Part shown: piece by piece, positions 54,025 to 62,995 of the stretch
How positions within the stretch are numbered: the stretch's first letter is position 1
How the letters are laid out: every line of letters begins with the position of its first letter
Assembly (NCBI RefSeq): GCF_025567125.1
Contig: NZ_JAOQJI010000019.1
Coordinates: forward strand, 1 to 64,000
DNA length: 64,000 bases
Direction of reading: 5' to 3'
Source of the DNA: Phocaeicola fibrisolvens
GTDB taxonomy: Bacteria; Bacteroidota; Bacteroidia; Bacteroidales; Bacteroidaceae
Made by a program: the position numbers and the translations under genes
The notes under the pieces: generated by a model
Database searches by the model: none
Told to the model about the DNA's origin: nothing
What the model saw: only the letters and a program-made list of their open reading frames with translations

Positions 54025-54798
54025 TTATTTTCTGATAATGGTTCCCGAGTCCTTGTGAATGGCTGATGCTAAGGTGATTACAACCTGCGACACTCCGGCA
54101 TCCAAGGCTGAAAAAGAATTTTCCAGCTTGGGAATCATGCCTCCTTGTATGACACCCTCGTCCACGTAGCGCTTGAATAAGTCGGGGGTCAGTACCGGAA
54201 TCACGCTGTCATCGTCATTCTCGTCGCGCAGCACGCCTTTCTTTTCAAAACAATAGACCAGTGTCACCTCAAAATACTCAGCCAGGGCCTTTGCCGTTTC
54301 TCCGGCAATGGTGTCGGCATTCGTGTTCAGCAGGTTGCCGTGGCCGTCGTGCGTCAACGGTGCCATGACAGGCACTATCTGACGGTGAATCAGGTCGGTC
54401 AAAGCCGCTCCGTCCACCTTTTCCACGTCGCCCACATACCCGTAGTCGATATCCTTTACCGGACGTTTCACAGAACGGATGACGTTCATATCGGCTCCCG
54501 TCAATCCGACAGCATTCACCCCTCTTGCCTGCAAACCGGCCACGATATTCTTGTTGACCAAGCCTCCGTAGACCATGGTCACCACTTTCAAGGTATCGGC
54601 GTCGGTAATACGGCGACCGTTCACCATCCGGCTCTCAATACCCAATTGGGCGGCAATACGGGTAGCCGAACGGCCTCCACCGTGTACCAGCACCTTATAA
54701 CCGGGCATGGAAGAAAAGTCGTTCAACAGCTGATTCAATGTATCAGGCTCTTCTACAATCTTTCCTCCTACCTTTATGACTGTCAGTTTCTCTTTCAT
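54025..54798 (-). CDS. argB: Acetylglutamate kinase family (arginine synthesis)
   Basis: Amino-acid kinase phosphorylating N-acylglutamate. The 257-residue protein has VIKVGGKIVEEP at the start, LVHGGGRSATRIAAQLGIES (about 37-56), GLTGADMNVIRSVKR, and the AETAKALAE block near 165. In B. fragilis the arginine pathway is known to use N-succinyl intermediates at the transcarbamylase step, so the true substrate here may be N-succinylglutamate. It lies 15 bases after speA. Confidence 0.93.
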   Translation of the reverse strand: MKEKLTVIKVGGKIVEEPDTLNQLLNDFSSMPGYKVLVHGGGRSATRIAAQLGIESRMVNGRRITDADTLKVVTMVYGGLVNKNIVAGLQARGVNAVGLTGADMNVIRSVKRPVKDIDYGYVGDVEKVDGAALTDLIHRQIVPVMAPLTHDGHGNLLNTNADTIAGETAKALAEYFEVTLVYCFEKKGVLRDENDDDSVIPVLTPDLFKRYVDEGVIQGGMIPKLENSFSALDAGVSQVVITLASAIHKDSGTIIRK

Positions 54799-54813
54799 AT
54801 TTATCTCCCTATT

Positions 54814-56706
54814 TTACTCCAAGTAAGTATAACCGTACAATCCGGAACGGTAGTTGGCCAGGAATTCCTTTCCTTCTTCCAAGGAAATACGTCCTTCCTT
54901 CACCGACTTAGTGACCCAAGTTTCCAGTGTACGCACCAGTTTCTTCGGATTATACTGCACATAGTCGAGCACCTCGGCCACCGTTTCTCCGTCAATCACC
55001 TGATCGATGCTGTAACCCTTGTCGTCCACACTCACATGTACGGCATTCGTATCCCCGAACAGATTGTGCATATCTCCCAGGATTTCCTGATAAGCTCCTA
55101 CCAGGAATACCCCGATATAATAAGACTCTTTCGACTTGATGGTATGTACCGGCAAATCGTGGGCCACGTTCCGGCTGGTCACGAAATTGGCAATCTTTCC
55201 GTCCGAGTCGCAGGTGATGTCTTGCAGCGTGGCCGTACGGTCGGGACGCTCGTCCAGACGCTGAATCGGCATAATCGGGAAAATCTGGTCGATGGCCCAG
55301 GAGTCTGGCAACGACTGGAACAACGAGAAGTTACAGAAATACTTGTCGGCCAGCAGTTTGTCCAGATTCCGGAATTCATCCGGCGCATGCTTCAGTCCCG
55401 AAGCAATCTGGTTGATTTCACGTGTTACCGACCAGTACATCCGTTCAATCTGTGCCCGCGTTTTCAAATCGACGATGCCGTGACTGAACAAGTCGAGCGA
55501 TTCCTCACGAATCTGCTGTGCATCGTGCCATGCTTCCAGCATCCGGCTCTGGCTCAAGTTGTCCCAGATTTGATACAGTTCCTGCACCAGTTCATGGTCG
55601 TCCTTGCTTACCACGAAATCCTCGTCCATGGAAGGCAAAGAAGCGGTTTCCAGTACCTCAAAAATCAGGACGGAATGATGAGCCGTCAGCGAACGGCCGC
55701 TTTCCGTGATAATGTTCGGATGCGGAATGTTGTTCTTGTTGCTGGCATCCACCATGATGGAGATGGAGTCGTTCACGTATTCCTGGATGGAATAGTTCAC
55801 GCTGCTCTCGCTATTGGAAGAACGGGTGCCATCATAATCCACGCCCAGTCCGCCACCGATGTCCACAAATTCTACCGGGAAACCCAACTGATGCAGCTGC
55901 ACATAAAACTGGGACGCCTCACGCAAAGCCGTCTTGATACGGCGTATTTTAGTCACCTGACTACCTATGTGGAAATGAATCAGCTTCAAACAATCCTGCA
56001 AGTCTTTCTTTTCCAAGAAATCGAGAGCTTCCAGCAGTTCACTGGATGTCAAGCCAAACTTGCTGGCATCACCTCCACTTTCCTCCCACTTTCCACTTCC
56101 CGAAGAAGCCAGTTTAATCCGGATACCGATATTGGGACGCACGTTCAGCTGCTTGGCCATCTTGGCAATCAGACGCAACTCATTCAGCTTTTCCACCACC
56201 AAAAAAATCCGCTTACCCATCTTCTGTGCCAGCAAGGCCAGTTCAATGTAACTCTCGTCCTTATAACCGTTACAGATAATCAGCGAATCAGAATCCGTAT
56301 TAATAGCAATTACGGCATGGAGTTCCGGCTTGGAACCCGCTTCCAGTCCCAGATTAAACTTTTTTCCATGACTGATAATTTCCTCCACCACCGGCCTCAT
56401 CTGGTTCACCTTAATCGGATAAATGATGAAGTTCTGGGCTTGGTAACCATATTCTTCCGAAGCCTGACGAAAACAATTGGATATTTTCTCAATCCGGTTG
56501 TCCAGGATATCCGGGAAACGGACCAGCATAGGAGCCGTCACATCTCTCAACTGCAACTCGTCCACCAGTTCCTTCAAATCGACGGCCACCCCGTCCTTGC
56601 GTGGAGTTACTACCACATGACCTTTGTCATTGATACCAAAGTATGAAACGCCCCACCCCGTGATGTTGTAGAGCTCTTCAGAGTCTTCAATACGCCATTT
56701 TCTCAT
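54814..56706 (-). CDS. speA: Biosynthetic arginine decarboxylase
   Basis: PLP enzyme making agmatine for polyamine synthesis. The 630-residue protein has the PLP-lysine segment FIIYPIKVNQMRPVVEEI (about 97-114), the glycine-rich FVDIGGGLGVDYDG and the ESGRSLTAHHSV block. Length matches SpeA. It is placed between aroK and argB, so arginine synthesis and one of its uses sit in the same transcription unit. Confidence 0.96.
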   Translation of the reverse strand: MRKWRIEDSEELYNITGWGVSYFGINDKGHVVVTPRKDGVAVDLKELVDELQLRDVTAPMLVRFPDILDNRIEKISNCFRQASEEYGYQAQNFIIYPIKVNQMRPVVEEIISHGKKFNLGLEAGSKPELHAVIAINTDSDSLIICNGYKDESYIELALLAQKMGKRIFLVVEKLNELRLIAKMAKQLNVRPNIGIRIKLASSGSGKWEESGGDASKFGLTSSELLEALDFLEKKDLQDCLKLIHFHIGSQVTKIRRIKTALREASQFYVQLHQLGFPVEFVDIGGGLGVDYDGTRSSNSESSVNYSIQEYVNDSISIMVDASNKNNIPHPNIITESGRSLTAHHSVLIFEVLETASLPSMDEDFVVSKDDHELVQELYQIWDNLSQSRMLEAWHDAQQIREESLDLFSHGIVDLKTRAQIERMYWSVTREINQIASGLKHAPDEFRNLDKLLADKYFCNFSLFQSLPDSWAIDQIFPIMPIQRLDERPDRTATLQDITCDSDGKIANFVTSRNVAHDLPVHTIKSKESYYIGVFLVGAYQEILGDMHNLFGDTNAVHVSVDDKGYSIDQVIDGETVAEVLDYVQYNPKKLVRTLETWVTKSVKEGRISLEEGKEFLANYRSGLYGYTYLE

Positions 56707-56737
56707 TTCACTACATAAAGTCTAGATTTATACTTCT

Positions 56738-57262
56738 TTAATTTATCAAGTTCTTCAAGCGGTTTACCGCCCTGTCAATCTGTGCATAACTTTCAAGTTC
56801 TTCCGCATTGAAACGCCACTTTGCCTTCGTATAATAAGGCAGCCGCTTTTCCAATGCCGAAACAATGACCTGCATCAGTTCTTCGTCCGTTTTGTTCGCC
56901 AACAACGGACGTTTGGCCTTTGCTATCTTTAAACGACGGAACAGTACCTCCGGACATACGTCCAGAAATACTGTCTCGCCTGTATTGTTCATATAATCCA
57001 TGTTGTCGAAAAAGCAGGGAGTACCTCCTCCGCAGGCAATCAGCACATCTTCAAATTCACCTGCTTCGTGAAGCATCTTCCGCTCCAGTTGCCGGAACCC
57101 TTCCTCTCCCCTTTCCGCAAACAAATCGGAAATGGACTTGTGCATACGCTCTTCGATGTACCAGTCGAGGTCGACAAACTGCAGGCCGGCAGCCACACTG
57201 TAAGCTTTTCCCAGCGTAGTCTTTCCCGACCCCATGTAACCTATCAAGAAAACTCTTTTCAT
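56738..57262 (-). CDS. aroK: Shikimate kinase
   Basis: Fifth step of the shikimate pathway. The 174-residue protein has the P-loop GYMGSGKTTLGK (about 8-19), the DLDWYIEERM shikimate-binding segment, and ACGGGTPCFFDN. It overlaps the topA stop by four bases. Confidence 0.95.
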   Translation of the reverse strand: MKRVFLIGYMGSGKTTLGKAYSVAAGLQFVDLDWYIEERMHKSISDLFAERGEEGFRQLERKMLHEAGEFEDVLIACGGGTPCFFDNMDYMNNTGETVFLDVCPEVLFRRLKIAKAKRPLLANKTDEELMQVIVSALEKRLPYYTKAKWRFNAEELESYAQIDRAVNRLKNLIN

Positions 57263-59589
57263 TTCTTTTTCCGTGCCGTAGTTTTCGTCTTACGCATCTC
57301 GGCTTTCTGGTTCTGCAAATCAATTACCTTAAAGCAAGCATCCAGACTCAAGTCAGCCGGATTTACATTTTCCGGAATCTTGTAGTTCTTCTTCTGATAA
57401 GCGATATAAGGTCCGTAGCGCCCGTTCAACACCTGCATATCGGGATTTTCCGGGAATTGCTTGATGACCTTTTGGGCATCTTTCTCTTTTTTCTCGCGCA
57501 GCATCTGCTCTGCTTCTTCCATCGTGACAGTCATCGGGTCCATACCTTTCGGGATAGACACGTACTCCTTGTCATGACGGACGTATGGGCCGAAACGTCC
57601 TACGCCCACCGATACGGCTTTGCCCTCCAGTTCACCCAATACGCGGGGCAGTTTGAACAATTCCAACGCCTCTTCCAGCGTAATCGTTTCCAAAGAATGT
57701 TCCTTGTTCAACTGGGCAAACTTAGGCTTCTCTTCATCTTCCGATGAACCAATCTGCACCACCGGTCCGAAGCGTCCGATTTTTACAGATACCGGCTTTC
57801 CGCTCACCGGATCCGTACCCAGCATGCGTTCGCCCACCTTATGTTCACTCTTGGTGGCCAATGTCGTTTCCACCAACGGATGGAAATCTTTGTAGAACAC
57901 TTCCATCATGTCGGTCCATTTCTTTTCTCCTTCGGCCACCTCATCAAACTCCTTTTCCACACTGGCCGTAAAGTTATAATCCATAATCTTCGGGAAATAC
58001 TGCATCAGGAAGTCATTGACCACACAACCTACGTCGGTCGGTATCAGTTTCGACTTTTCGCTTCCGCTCATTTCCGTCTGTACGGTTTCTTCTATTTCTT
58101 TTCCTGTCAGTTTCAGCAACGCATACTCCCGCTTCACGCCTTCCTTGTTGCCTTTTTCTACATACCCTCTTTGCTGGATGGTAGAAATGGTCGGTGCGTA
58201 AGTAGACGGACGACCGATACCCAGTTCCTCCAGTTTACGTACCAGGCTGGCTTCCGTGTAGCGGGCTGGAGCCTGACTGAAGCGCTGTACAGCCGAAATT
58301 TCTTCCCGCTGCAATACCTGTCCGACTTCCATCTTCGGCAGCCCCACTTTATCTTCCTGTTCCGTTTCGTCATCGAACGATTCCTTATAAACCTTCAGGA
58401 AGCCATCGAAAGTCACAACTTCGCCTACCGCCTGGAATTCATCGCTACACCCACTGATGGAGATGGTAGCCGTTGTTTTTTCCAGTTCCGCGTCTGCCAT
58501 CTGCGAAGCCAGCGTACGCTTCCAAATCAGTTCATACAAGTGTACTTCCTGCGAGGTTCCTTCGATGGTTTCATTCGACATATAAGTCGGACGAATGGCT
58601 TCATGCGCTTCCTGTGCGCCCTTTGTCTTGGTCGCATACTGACGGGTATGTACATAACGTTCTCCCATCAGGTTAAGTATAGTATCACGGCTTGTTGTCA
58701 AGGCCAGTTCCGACAAGTTCACTGAATCGGTACGCATGTAGGTTATCAATCCGCTTTCGTACAGACGCTGTGCAATCATCATGGTCTGTGCCACAGTATA
58801 ACCCAGCTTGCGTGCAGCCTCCTGCTGCAGCGTAGAAGTGGTGAAAGGAGGCGCCGGTGATTTCTTGACCGGACGGGTGGTAATATCTTCGATACGGAAA
58901 GTCGCATTCTTGCATTTTTCAAGGAATTCATGCGCTTCTTCCTTTGTCTTGAAACGACGGCCAAGCGTAGCCCGGACATTGGCCCCTTTTTCATCCCGGA
59001 AAACGGCCACTACCTTATAGGATACCTCACTTACGAATGCATTGATTTCCCGCTCGCGTTCCACAATCAGCCTTACGGCTACCGACTGTACACGACCGGC
59101 CGACAAAGCTGGCTTGATTTTTCGCCAAAGCACCGGCGACAATTCAAAACCCACAATACGGTCGAGTACGCGACGGGCCTGCTGGGCATTCACCAAATCA
59201 ATGTTAATATGCCGCGGATGCTCTATTGCTTTCAGAATGGCAGTCTTGGTAATTTCGTGGAATACAATCCGTCGGGTCTTTTCCGGGTCCAGATGAAGCA
59301 CTTCAAACAAATGCCATGAAATGGCCTCTCCCTCCCGGTCCTCATCGGATGCGAGCCATACCATATCGGCTTTCTCTGCTTCTTCTTTCAATTCGTCCAC
59401 CAGTTTTTTCTTTTCTTCCGGTATCTCGTAAATCGGCTTGAAGTGGTCTTTCACATCAATACTGAACGCTTTCTGTTTCAAGTCGCGAATATGTCCGTAA
59501 CTTGACAAAACTTTATAGCCCTTCCCCAAAAACTTTTCAATTGTCTTGGCTTTAGCCGGAGACTCCACTATGACGAGGTTATTTTGCAT
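57259..59589 (-). CDS. topA: DNA topoisomerase I
   Basis: Type IA topoisomerase relaxing negative supercoils. The 776-residue protein starts with the Toprim segment NLVIVESPAKAKTIEKFLG, has ASDEDREGEAISWHL, and the catalytic Tyr in SGLITYMRTDSVNLS (about 290). The C-terminus carries Toprim-type repeats (KIGRFGPVVQIG, GVGRFGPYVRHDKEY, LNGRYGPYIAYQKKN) in place of four-Cys zinc fingers, and a Lys/Arg-rich tail. It heads the cluster that ends with the sigma factor. Confidence 0.97.
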   Translation of the reverse strand: MQNNLVIVESPAKAKTIEKFLGKGYKVLSSYGHIRDLKQKAFSIDVKDHFKPIYEIPEEKKKLVDELKEEAEKADMVWLASDEDREGEAISWHLFEVLHLDPEKTRRIVFHEITKTAILKAIEHPRHINIDLVNAQQARRVLDRIVGFELSPVLWRKIKPALSAGRVQSVAVRLIVEREREINAFVSEVSYKVVAVFRDEKGANVRATLGRRFKTKEEAHEFLEKCKNATFRIEDITTRPVKKSPAPPFTTSTLQQEAARKLGYTVAQTMMIAQRLYESGLITYMRTDSVNLSELALTTSRDTILNLMGERYVHTRQYATKTKGAQEAHEAIRPTYMSNETIEGTSQEVHLYELIWKRTLASQMADAELEKTTATISISGCSDEFQAVGEVVTFDGFLKVYKESFDDETEQEDKVGLPKMEVGQVLQREEISAVQRFSQAPARYTEASLVRKLEELGIGRPSTYAPTISTIQQRGYVEKGNKEGVKREYALLKLTGKEIEETVQTEMSGSEKSKLIPTDVGCVVNDFLMQYFPKIMDYNFTASVEKEFDEVAEGEKKWTDMMEVFYKDFHPLVETTLATKSEHKVGERMLGTDPVSGKPVSVKIGRFGPVVQIGSSEDEEKPKFAQLNKEHSLETITLEEALELFKLPRVLGELEGKAVSVGVGRFGPYVRHDKEYVSIPKGMDPMTVTMEEAEQMLREKKEKDAQKVIKQFPENPDMQVLNGRYGPYIAYQKKNYKIPENVNPADLSLDACFKVIDLQNQKAEMRKTKTTARKKK

Positions 59590-59623
59590 GATATTTTGTA
59601 TTCCGTTTTTATATATTCCGCGA

Positions 59624-59631
59624 CAAATGTA
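59624..59631 (-). promoter_or_regulatory. Putative -7 box for topA
   Basis: TACATTTG on the minus strand, 35 bases before the topA start. It may serve the whole topA-aroK-speA-argB-sigma unit. Confidence 0.45.
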
Positions 59632-59712
59632 GAAAAAAAATTAAAACATACACGATAAACAAACTGAAAATAACTTACTTTGCAAGGCAATCAGCTTTTA
59701 ACTACCTTTTTT

Positions 59713-60123
59713 ATGAACCACAAAAGTATCAACAGTAACAAACAATTCATGATAGGCAACGGAATCCTGGCGTTCGGCGTATTCTTCATCGTTTGCCTTT
59801 TCCTCTATCTCGGTTTCCGCCACCAGCCTAAATCCGGCGACAAGACACAGACGTTTGAAGGGCTCTATGCCGTGGAAATCACACCATCTTTTGCTGGAGA
59901 CAGCCTTTCCGTCTACCTCAACGACAGCCTGCTACTCAACACCACCATCCGGCAAGCTTCTGTCAAGTTCCAGGTGAAACGCTTTGCCGAAGAAAGCACC
60001 CTGATGGTTGTAGACAACCGTACCGATGAGGTAACTCCCTTCAACCTCAACCCGAACGGCAGCCAGGTACAGGTGGAAAAGAAAAACGGGAGAATCTTTA
60101 TTCAGGAAACAGTAGAGGAATAA
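59713..60123 (+). CDS. Small membrane-anchored protein of unknown function
   Basis: 136 residues from ATG 59713; a TTG further upstream lies in a promoter-like TTACTTTG and is not used. One membrane helix (about 15-34), then a soluble domain with FEGLYAVEITPSFAGDSLSV and alternating polar/hydrophobic residues suggesting beta strands. No family recognised. It is divergent from topA and followed by the palindrome cluster. Confidence 0.7.
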   Translation: MNHKSINSNKQFMIGNGILAFGVFFIVCLFLYLGFRHQPKSGDKTQTFEGLYAVEITPSFAGDSLSVYLNDSLLLNTTIRQASVKFQVKRFAEESTLMVVDNRTDEVTPFNLNPNGSQVQVEKKNGRIFIQETVEE

Positions 60124-60158
60124 GCGATTTTCTCTCAATTCAAGTGCAATTTCTCTGT

Positions 60159-60234
60159 TTCACACTGTGGGATACAAAAACCACAGTGTGGGACACATAT
60201 CTCACAGTGTGAAATATAAAAACCACACAGCCGG
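60159..60234. repeat. Second cluster of CCACAGTGTGG-type palindromes
   Basis: Units CACACTGTGGGA, CCACAGTGTGGGA, CTCACAGTGTGA and a decayed ACCACACAGCC are separated by 6-9 bases. Core, spacing and the trailing GGACAGAAAATT (compare GGACAGAGAATT after the first cluster) match the cluster at 29088-29164. The rest of the 415-base gap up to the permease gene holds AT-rich sequence and one promoter. Confidence 0.85.
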
Positions 60235-60448
60235 ACAGAAAATTCCGTTTGACGTTTTTAACTAATTCCATCGTCATTCTCCTTTATGCGGCGAAGGCAT
60301 TTCCGCAGTCCAAAAATCCGCAAGACTTTTTTATCCTTATTCAGATTGACACAAATAGCAGAACGATTCTTAAAGATAGTCCCACCGTGTGCGTAAACGA
60401 AAAAAATGTTATTAAATCAGCAAAGTTTCGAAAATAACAGTTTTTCAA

Positions 60449-60479
60449 TTGGATATTAGAATAAAAGACTGTAATTTTG
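60449..60479 (+). promoter_or_regulatory. Promoter of the EIIC-kduI unit
   Basis: TTG (60449-60451), a 20-base spacer and TAATTTTG (60472-60479) fit the Bacteroides -33/-7 pattern. The predicted leader is about 50 bases. Confidence 0.6.
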
Positions 60480-60538
60480 GGTCGAAATCATTTATTTTTA
60501 ACCTAAATCCACATTAAAAAAAGGACAAAGAAAAAGAC

Positions 60539-61930
60539 ATGGAACAAGTTTTTAGCTATATCATCGGGCTCGGGGCAGCCGTGATGATGCCTATTCTGTT
60601 TACCATTCTAGGAGTATGTATCGGAATTAAATTCGGCAAGGCGCTGAAAAGCGGCCTGTTAGTCGGAGTAGGATTTGTAGGGCTCTCTGTGGTGACAGCC
60701 CTTTTGACCAGCAGCCTGGGGGAACCGTTGAAAAAGGTGACGGAAATTTATGGGCTGAGCCTGGGTATTTTTGATATGGGATGGCCTGCAGCCGCTTCTG
60801 TGGCCTACAACACTTCGGTGGGAGCCTTCATTATCCCGGTATGTTTGGGAGTAAACATTATCATGCTGTTAACCAAAACCACCAAAACTGTCAACATCGA
60901 CTTGTGGAACTACTGGCATTTCGCTTTCATTGGGGCGGTAGTTTATTTTGCAACGGAAAATATCTGGTGGGGATTCTTCTCTGCCATCATCTGCTACATC
61001 ATCACATTGATTATGGCCGACCTGACCTGCAAACAGTTCCAGTCTTATTACGAAAAAATGGACGGAATCTCTATCCCGCAGCCGTTCTGCCAGGGATTCG
61101 TACCGTTCGCTCTTGTTATCAATAAGGTACTCGACAAAATTCCGGGATTCGACAAGCTGAACATCGACGCTGAAGGCATGAAAAGAAAATTCGGTATCAT
61201 GGGAGAACCTCTTTTCCTGGGAGTAGTTGTAGGCTGCGTCATCGGTGCTTTGGCCTGCAAGAACACAGACGAGCTGATTGACGGCATTCCGGCCATCCTG
61301 GGACTGGGTATCAAGATGGGAGCCGTCATGGAACTTATCCCGCGTATCACCTCCTTGTTCATCGAAGGTCTGCGCCCGATTTCCGACGCCACCCGCGAGC
61401 TGATTGCCCGCAAATTCAAGAACAGTGCAAGCCTGAACATCGGTATGAGTCCGGCACTGGTAATCGGTCATCCAACCACCTTGGTGGTTTCTCTGTTGCT
61501 GATTCCGGTGGCCCTGTTCCTGTCAGTCGTACTGCCCGGCAACCAATTCCTGCCGCTGGCTTCACTGGCTGGTATGTTCTACCTGTTCCCGGCCGTACTG
61601 CCTATCACCAAAGGTAACGTATTGAAGACCTTCCTGATCGGTCTGGTAGCTTTGATTGTCGGACTGTATTTCGTCACCGATCTGGCTCCGTTCTTTACAC
61701 AAGCCGCTCAAGACGTATTTATCCGTACCAACGATACAGCCGTACAGATTCCGGAAGGATTCCAGGGAGGTGCCCTCGACTTTGCTTCCAGCATCTTCTC
61801 CTGGCTGATTTTCCATGCGGTCTACAACTTCAAGATTGTAGGCTCGGCCATCCTGGTTATCGTGGCTTTGGCCATGGCCATCTACAACCGCCGCCGCATC
61901 ATCAAAGAAGCAAAACACATTGAAGAATAA
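60539..61930 (+). CDS. GatC-type PTS EIIC permease without IIA/IIB
   Basis: 463-residue membrane protein of the galactitol-type EIIC family, with about ten helices. Family-like segments include FDMGWPAAASVAYNTSVGAF, GFVPFALVINKVLDKIPG, KRKFGIMGEPLFLGVVVG and IGHPTTLVVSLLLIPVALF. No EIIA or EIIB gene is present here, and Bacteroides generally lack a working sugar PTS, so it probably moves its substrate without phosphorylation. kduI follows after 24 bases, which points to an unsaturated-uronate-derived keto sugar as substrate, by inference. Confidence 0.85.
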   Translation: MEQVFSYIIGLGAAVMMPILFTILGVCIGIKFGKALKSGLLVGVGFVGLSVVTALLTSSLGEPLKKVTEIYGLSLGIFDMGWPAAASVAYNTSVGAFIIPVCLGVNIIMLLTKTTKTVNIDLWNYWHFAFIGAVVYFATENIWWGFFSAIICYIITLIMADLTCKQFQSYYEKMDGISIPQPFCQGFVPFALVINKVLDKIPGFDKLNIDAEGMKRKFGIMGEPLFLGVVVGCVIGALACKNTDELIDGIPAILGLGIKMGAVMELIPRITSLFIEGLRPISDATRELIARKFKNSASLNIGMSPALVIGHPTTLVVSLLLIPVALFLSVVLPGNQFLPLASLAGMFYLFPAVLPITKGNVLKTFLIGLVALIVGLYFVTDLAPFFTQAAQDVFIRTNDTAVQIPEGFQGGALDFASSIFSWLIFHAVYNFKIVGSAILVIVALAMAIYNRRRIIKEAKHIEE

Positions 61931-61954
61931 GAACCAAATAACAAATAAACGCTT

Positions 61955-62875
61955 ATGAAAAAATTAGCTATGGCTATGATGCTGGGTGTGGCAGCTCTCT
62001 CTGCAAATGCCCAGATTAACTACCGGATGCAGACTGCCTGCAATCCGCAAGATGTAAAGACATACGACACACAAAGACTGCGCAGCAGCTTCATGATGGA
62101 GAAAGTGCTGGTAGCCGATGAAATCAACGTAACTTATTCCATGTACGACCGCTTTATCTTCGGTGGTGCCATGCCGGTCAACAAGGAATTGTCTTTGGAT
62201 ACTATCGACCCGTTGAAAGCTCCCTACTTCCTGTTCAACCGGGAACTGGGTGTCATCAACATTGGCGGTGACGGTATCGTGACAGTAGACGGAAAAGAAT
62301 ATGAACTGAAATTCAAGGAAGCCCTCTATGTAGGACGCGGCAAGCAGAAAGTGACTTTCAAGAGCAAGGATGCCAGCAAACCGGCCAAGTTCTACATCAA
62401 CTCTGCCATCGCCCACAAAGAATACAAAACACAGTGGGTTACCATCGACGGACGCAAAGGTTCTCTGAAAGCAAACTCTTTTGCAGCCGGTAAGATGGAA
62501 GAAAGCAACGACCGTGTCATCAACCAGCTGATTGTAAAAAATGTACTTCAGGAAGGTCCTTGCCAGTTGCAGATGGGTCTGACGGAACTGAAACCGGGTA
62601 GTGTATGGAACACCATGCCGGCCCACACACACAGCCGCCGTATTGAAGCTTACTTCTACTTCAACGTACCGGAAGGCAACATGATCTGCCACCTGATGGG
62701 AGAGCCGCAGGAAGAACGCCTGGTATGGCTGGCCAACGAACAGGCCATCATGTCACCGGAATGGTCTATCCACGCAGCTGCCGGAACCAGCAACTACATG
62801 TTCATCTGGGGTATGGCCGGTGAAAACCTTGACTATGGCGACATGGACAAAATCAAATACACAGAAATGAGATAA
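61955..62875 (+). CDS. kduI: KduI-type 5-dehydro-4-deoxyglucuronate isomerase with signal peptide
   Basis: Converts 5-keto-4-deoxyuronate (DKI) to 2,5-diketo-3-deoxygluconate (DKII) in pectin and glycosaminoglycan breakdown. The 306-residue protein aligns with E. coli KduI from near its first residues: YDTQRLRSSFMMEKVLVADE, RELGVINIGGDG and WNTMPAHTHSRRIEAYFYF. The metal ligands HxH...E and the later His in WSIHAAAG are present. Ahead of this is MKKLAMAMMLGVAALSANAQ, a clear signal peptide with likely cleavage after NA. Classical KduI is cytoplasmic with no such extension, so this copy should act in the periplasm. Confidence 0.9.
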   Translation: MKKLAMAMMLGVAALSANAQINYRMQTACNPQDVKTYDTQRLRSSFMMEKVLVADEINVTYSMYDRFIFGGAMPVNKELSLDTIDPLKAPYFLFNRELGVINIGGDGIVTVDGKEYELKFKEALYVGRGKQKVTFKSKDASKPAKFYINSAIAHKEYKTQWVTIDGRKGSLKANSFAAGKMEESNDRVINQLIVKNVLQEGPCQLQMGLTELKPGSVWNTMPAHTHSRRIEAYFYFNVPEGNMICHLMGEPQEERLVWLANEQAIMSPEWSIHAAAGTSNYMFIWGMAGENLDYGDMDKIKYTEMR

Positions 62876-62880
62876 CACAC

Positions 62881-62903
62881 ACTTCCACAAACAGGAAGTT
62901 TTC
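62881..62903 (+). terminator. Possible terminator after kduI
   Basis: ACTTCC (62881-62886) pairs with GGAAGT (62894-62899), followed by TTTTC. The stem is short. A longer hairpin, ACAAATTCCACA (62908-62919) with TGTGGAATTTGT (62959-62970), follows. Confidence 0.45.
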
Positions 62904-62995
62904 ATACACAAATTCCACAGACTTGCACAGACTTCCCGAACTGGAAATCCGCAAAGTATGTGGAATTTGTCATTTCATTTTACCTATATGGTCAC

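Noticed and set aside
54340..56646. 768-codon open frame opposite speA and argB
   Set aside because: It lies fully antisense to two well-conserved genes and its product has the composition of a shadow frame, with no domain or signal.
60249..60437. 62-codon open frame upstream of the EIIC gene
   Set aside because: No start context or recognisable motif; it lies in the gap between the palindrome cluster and the promoter.
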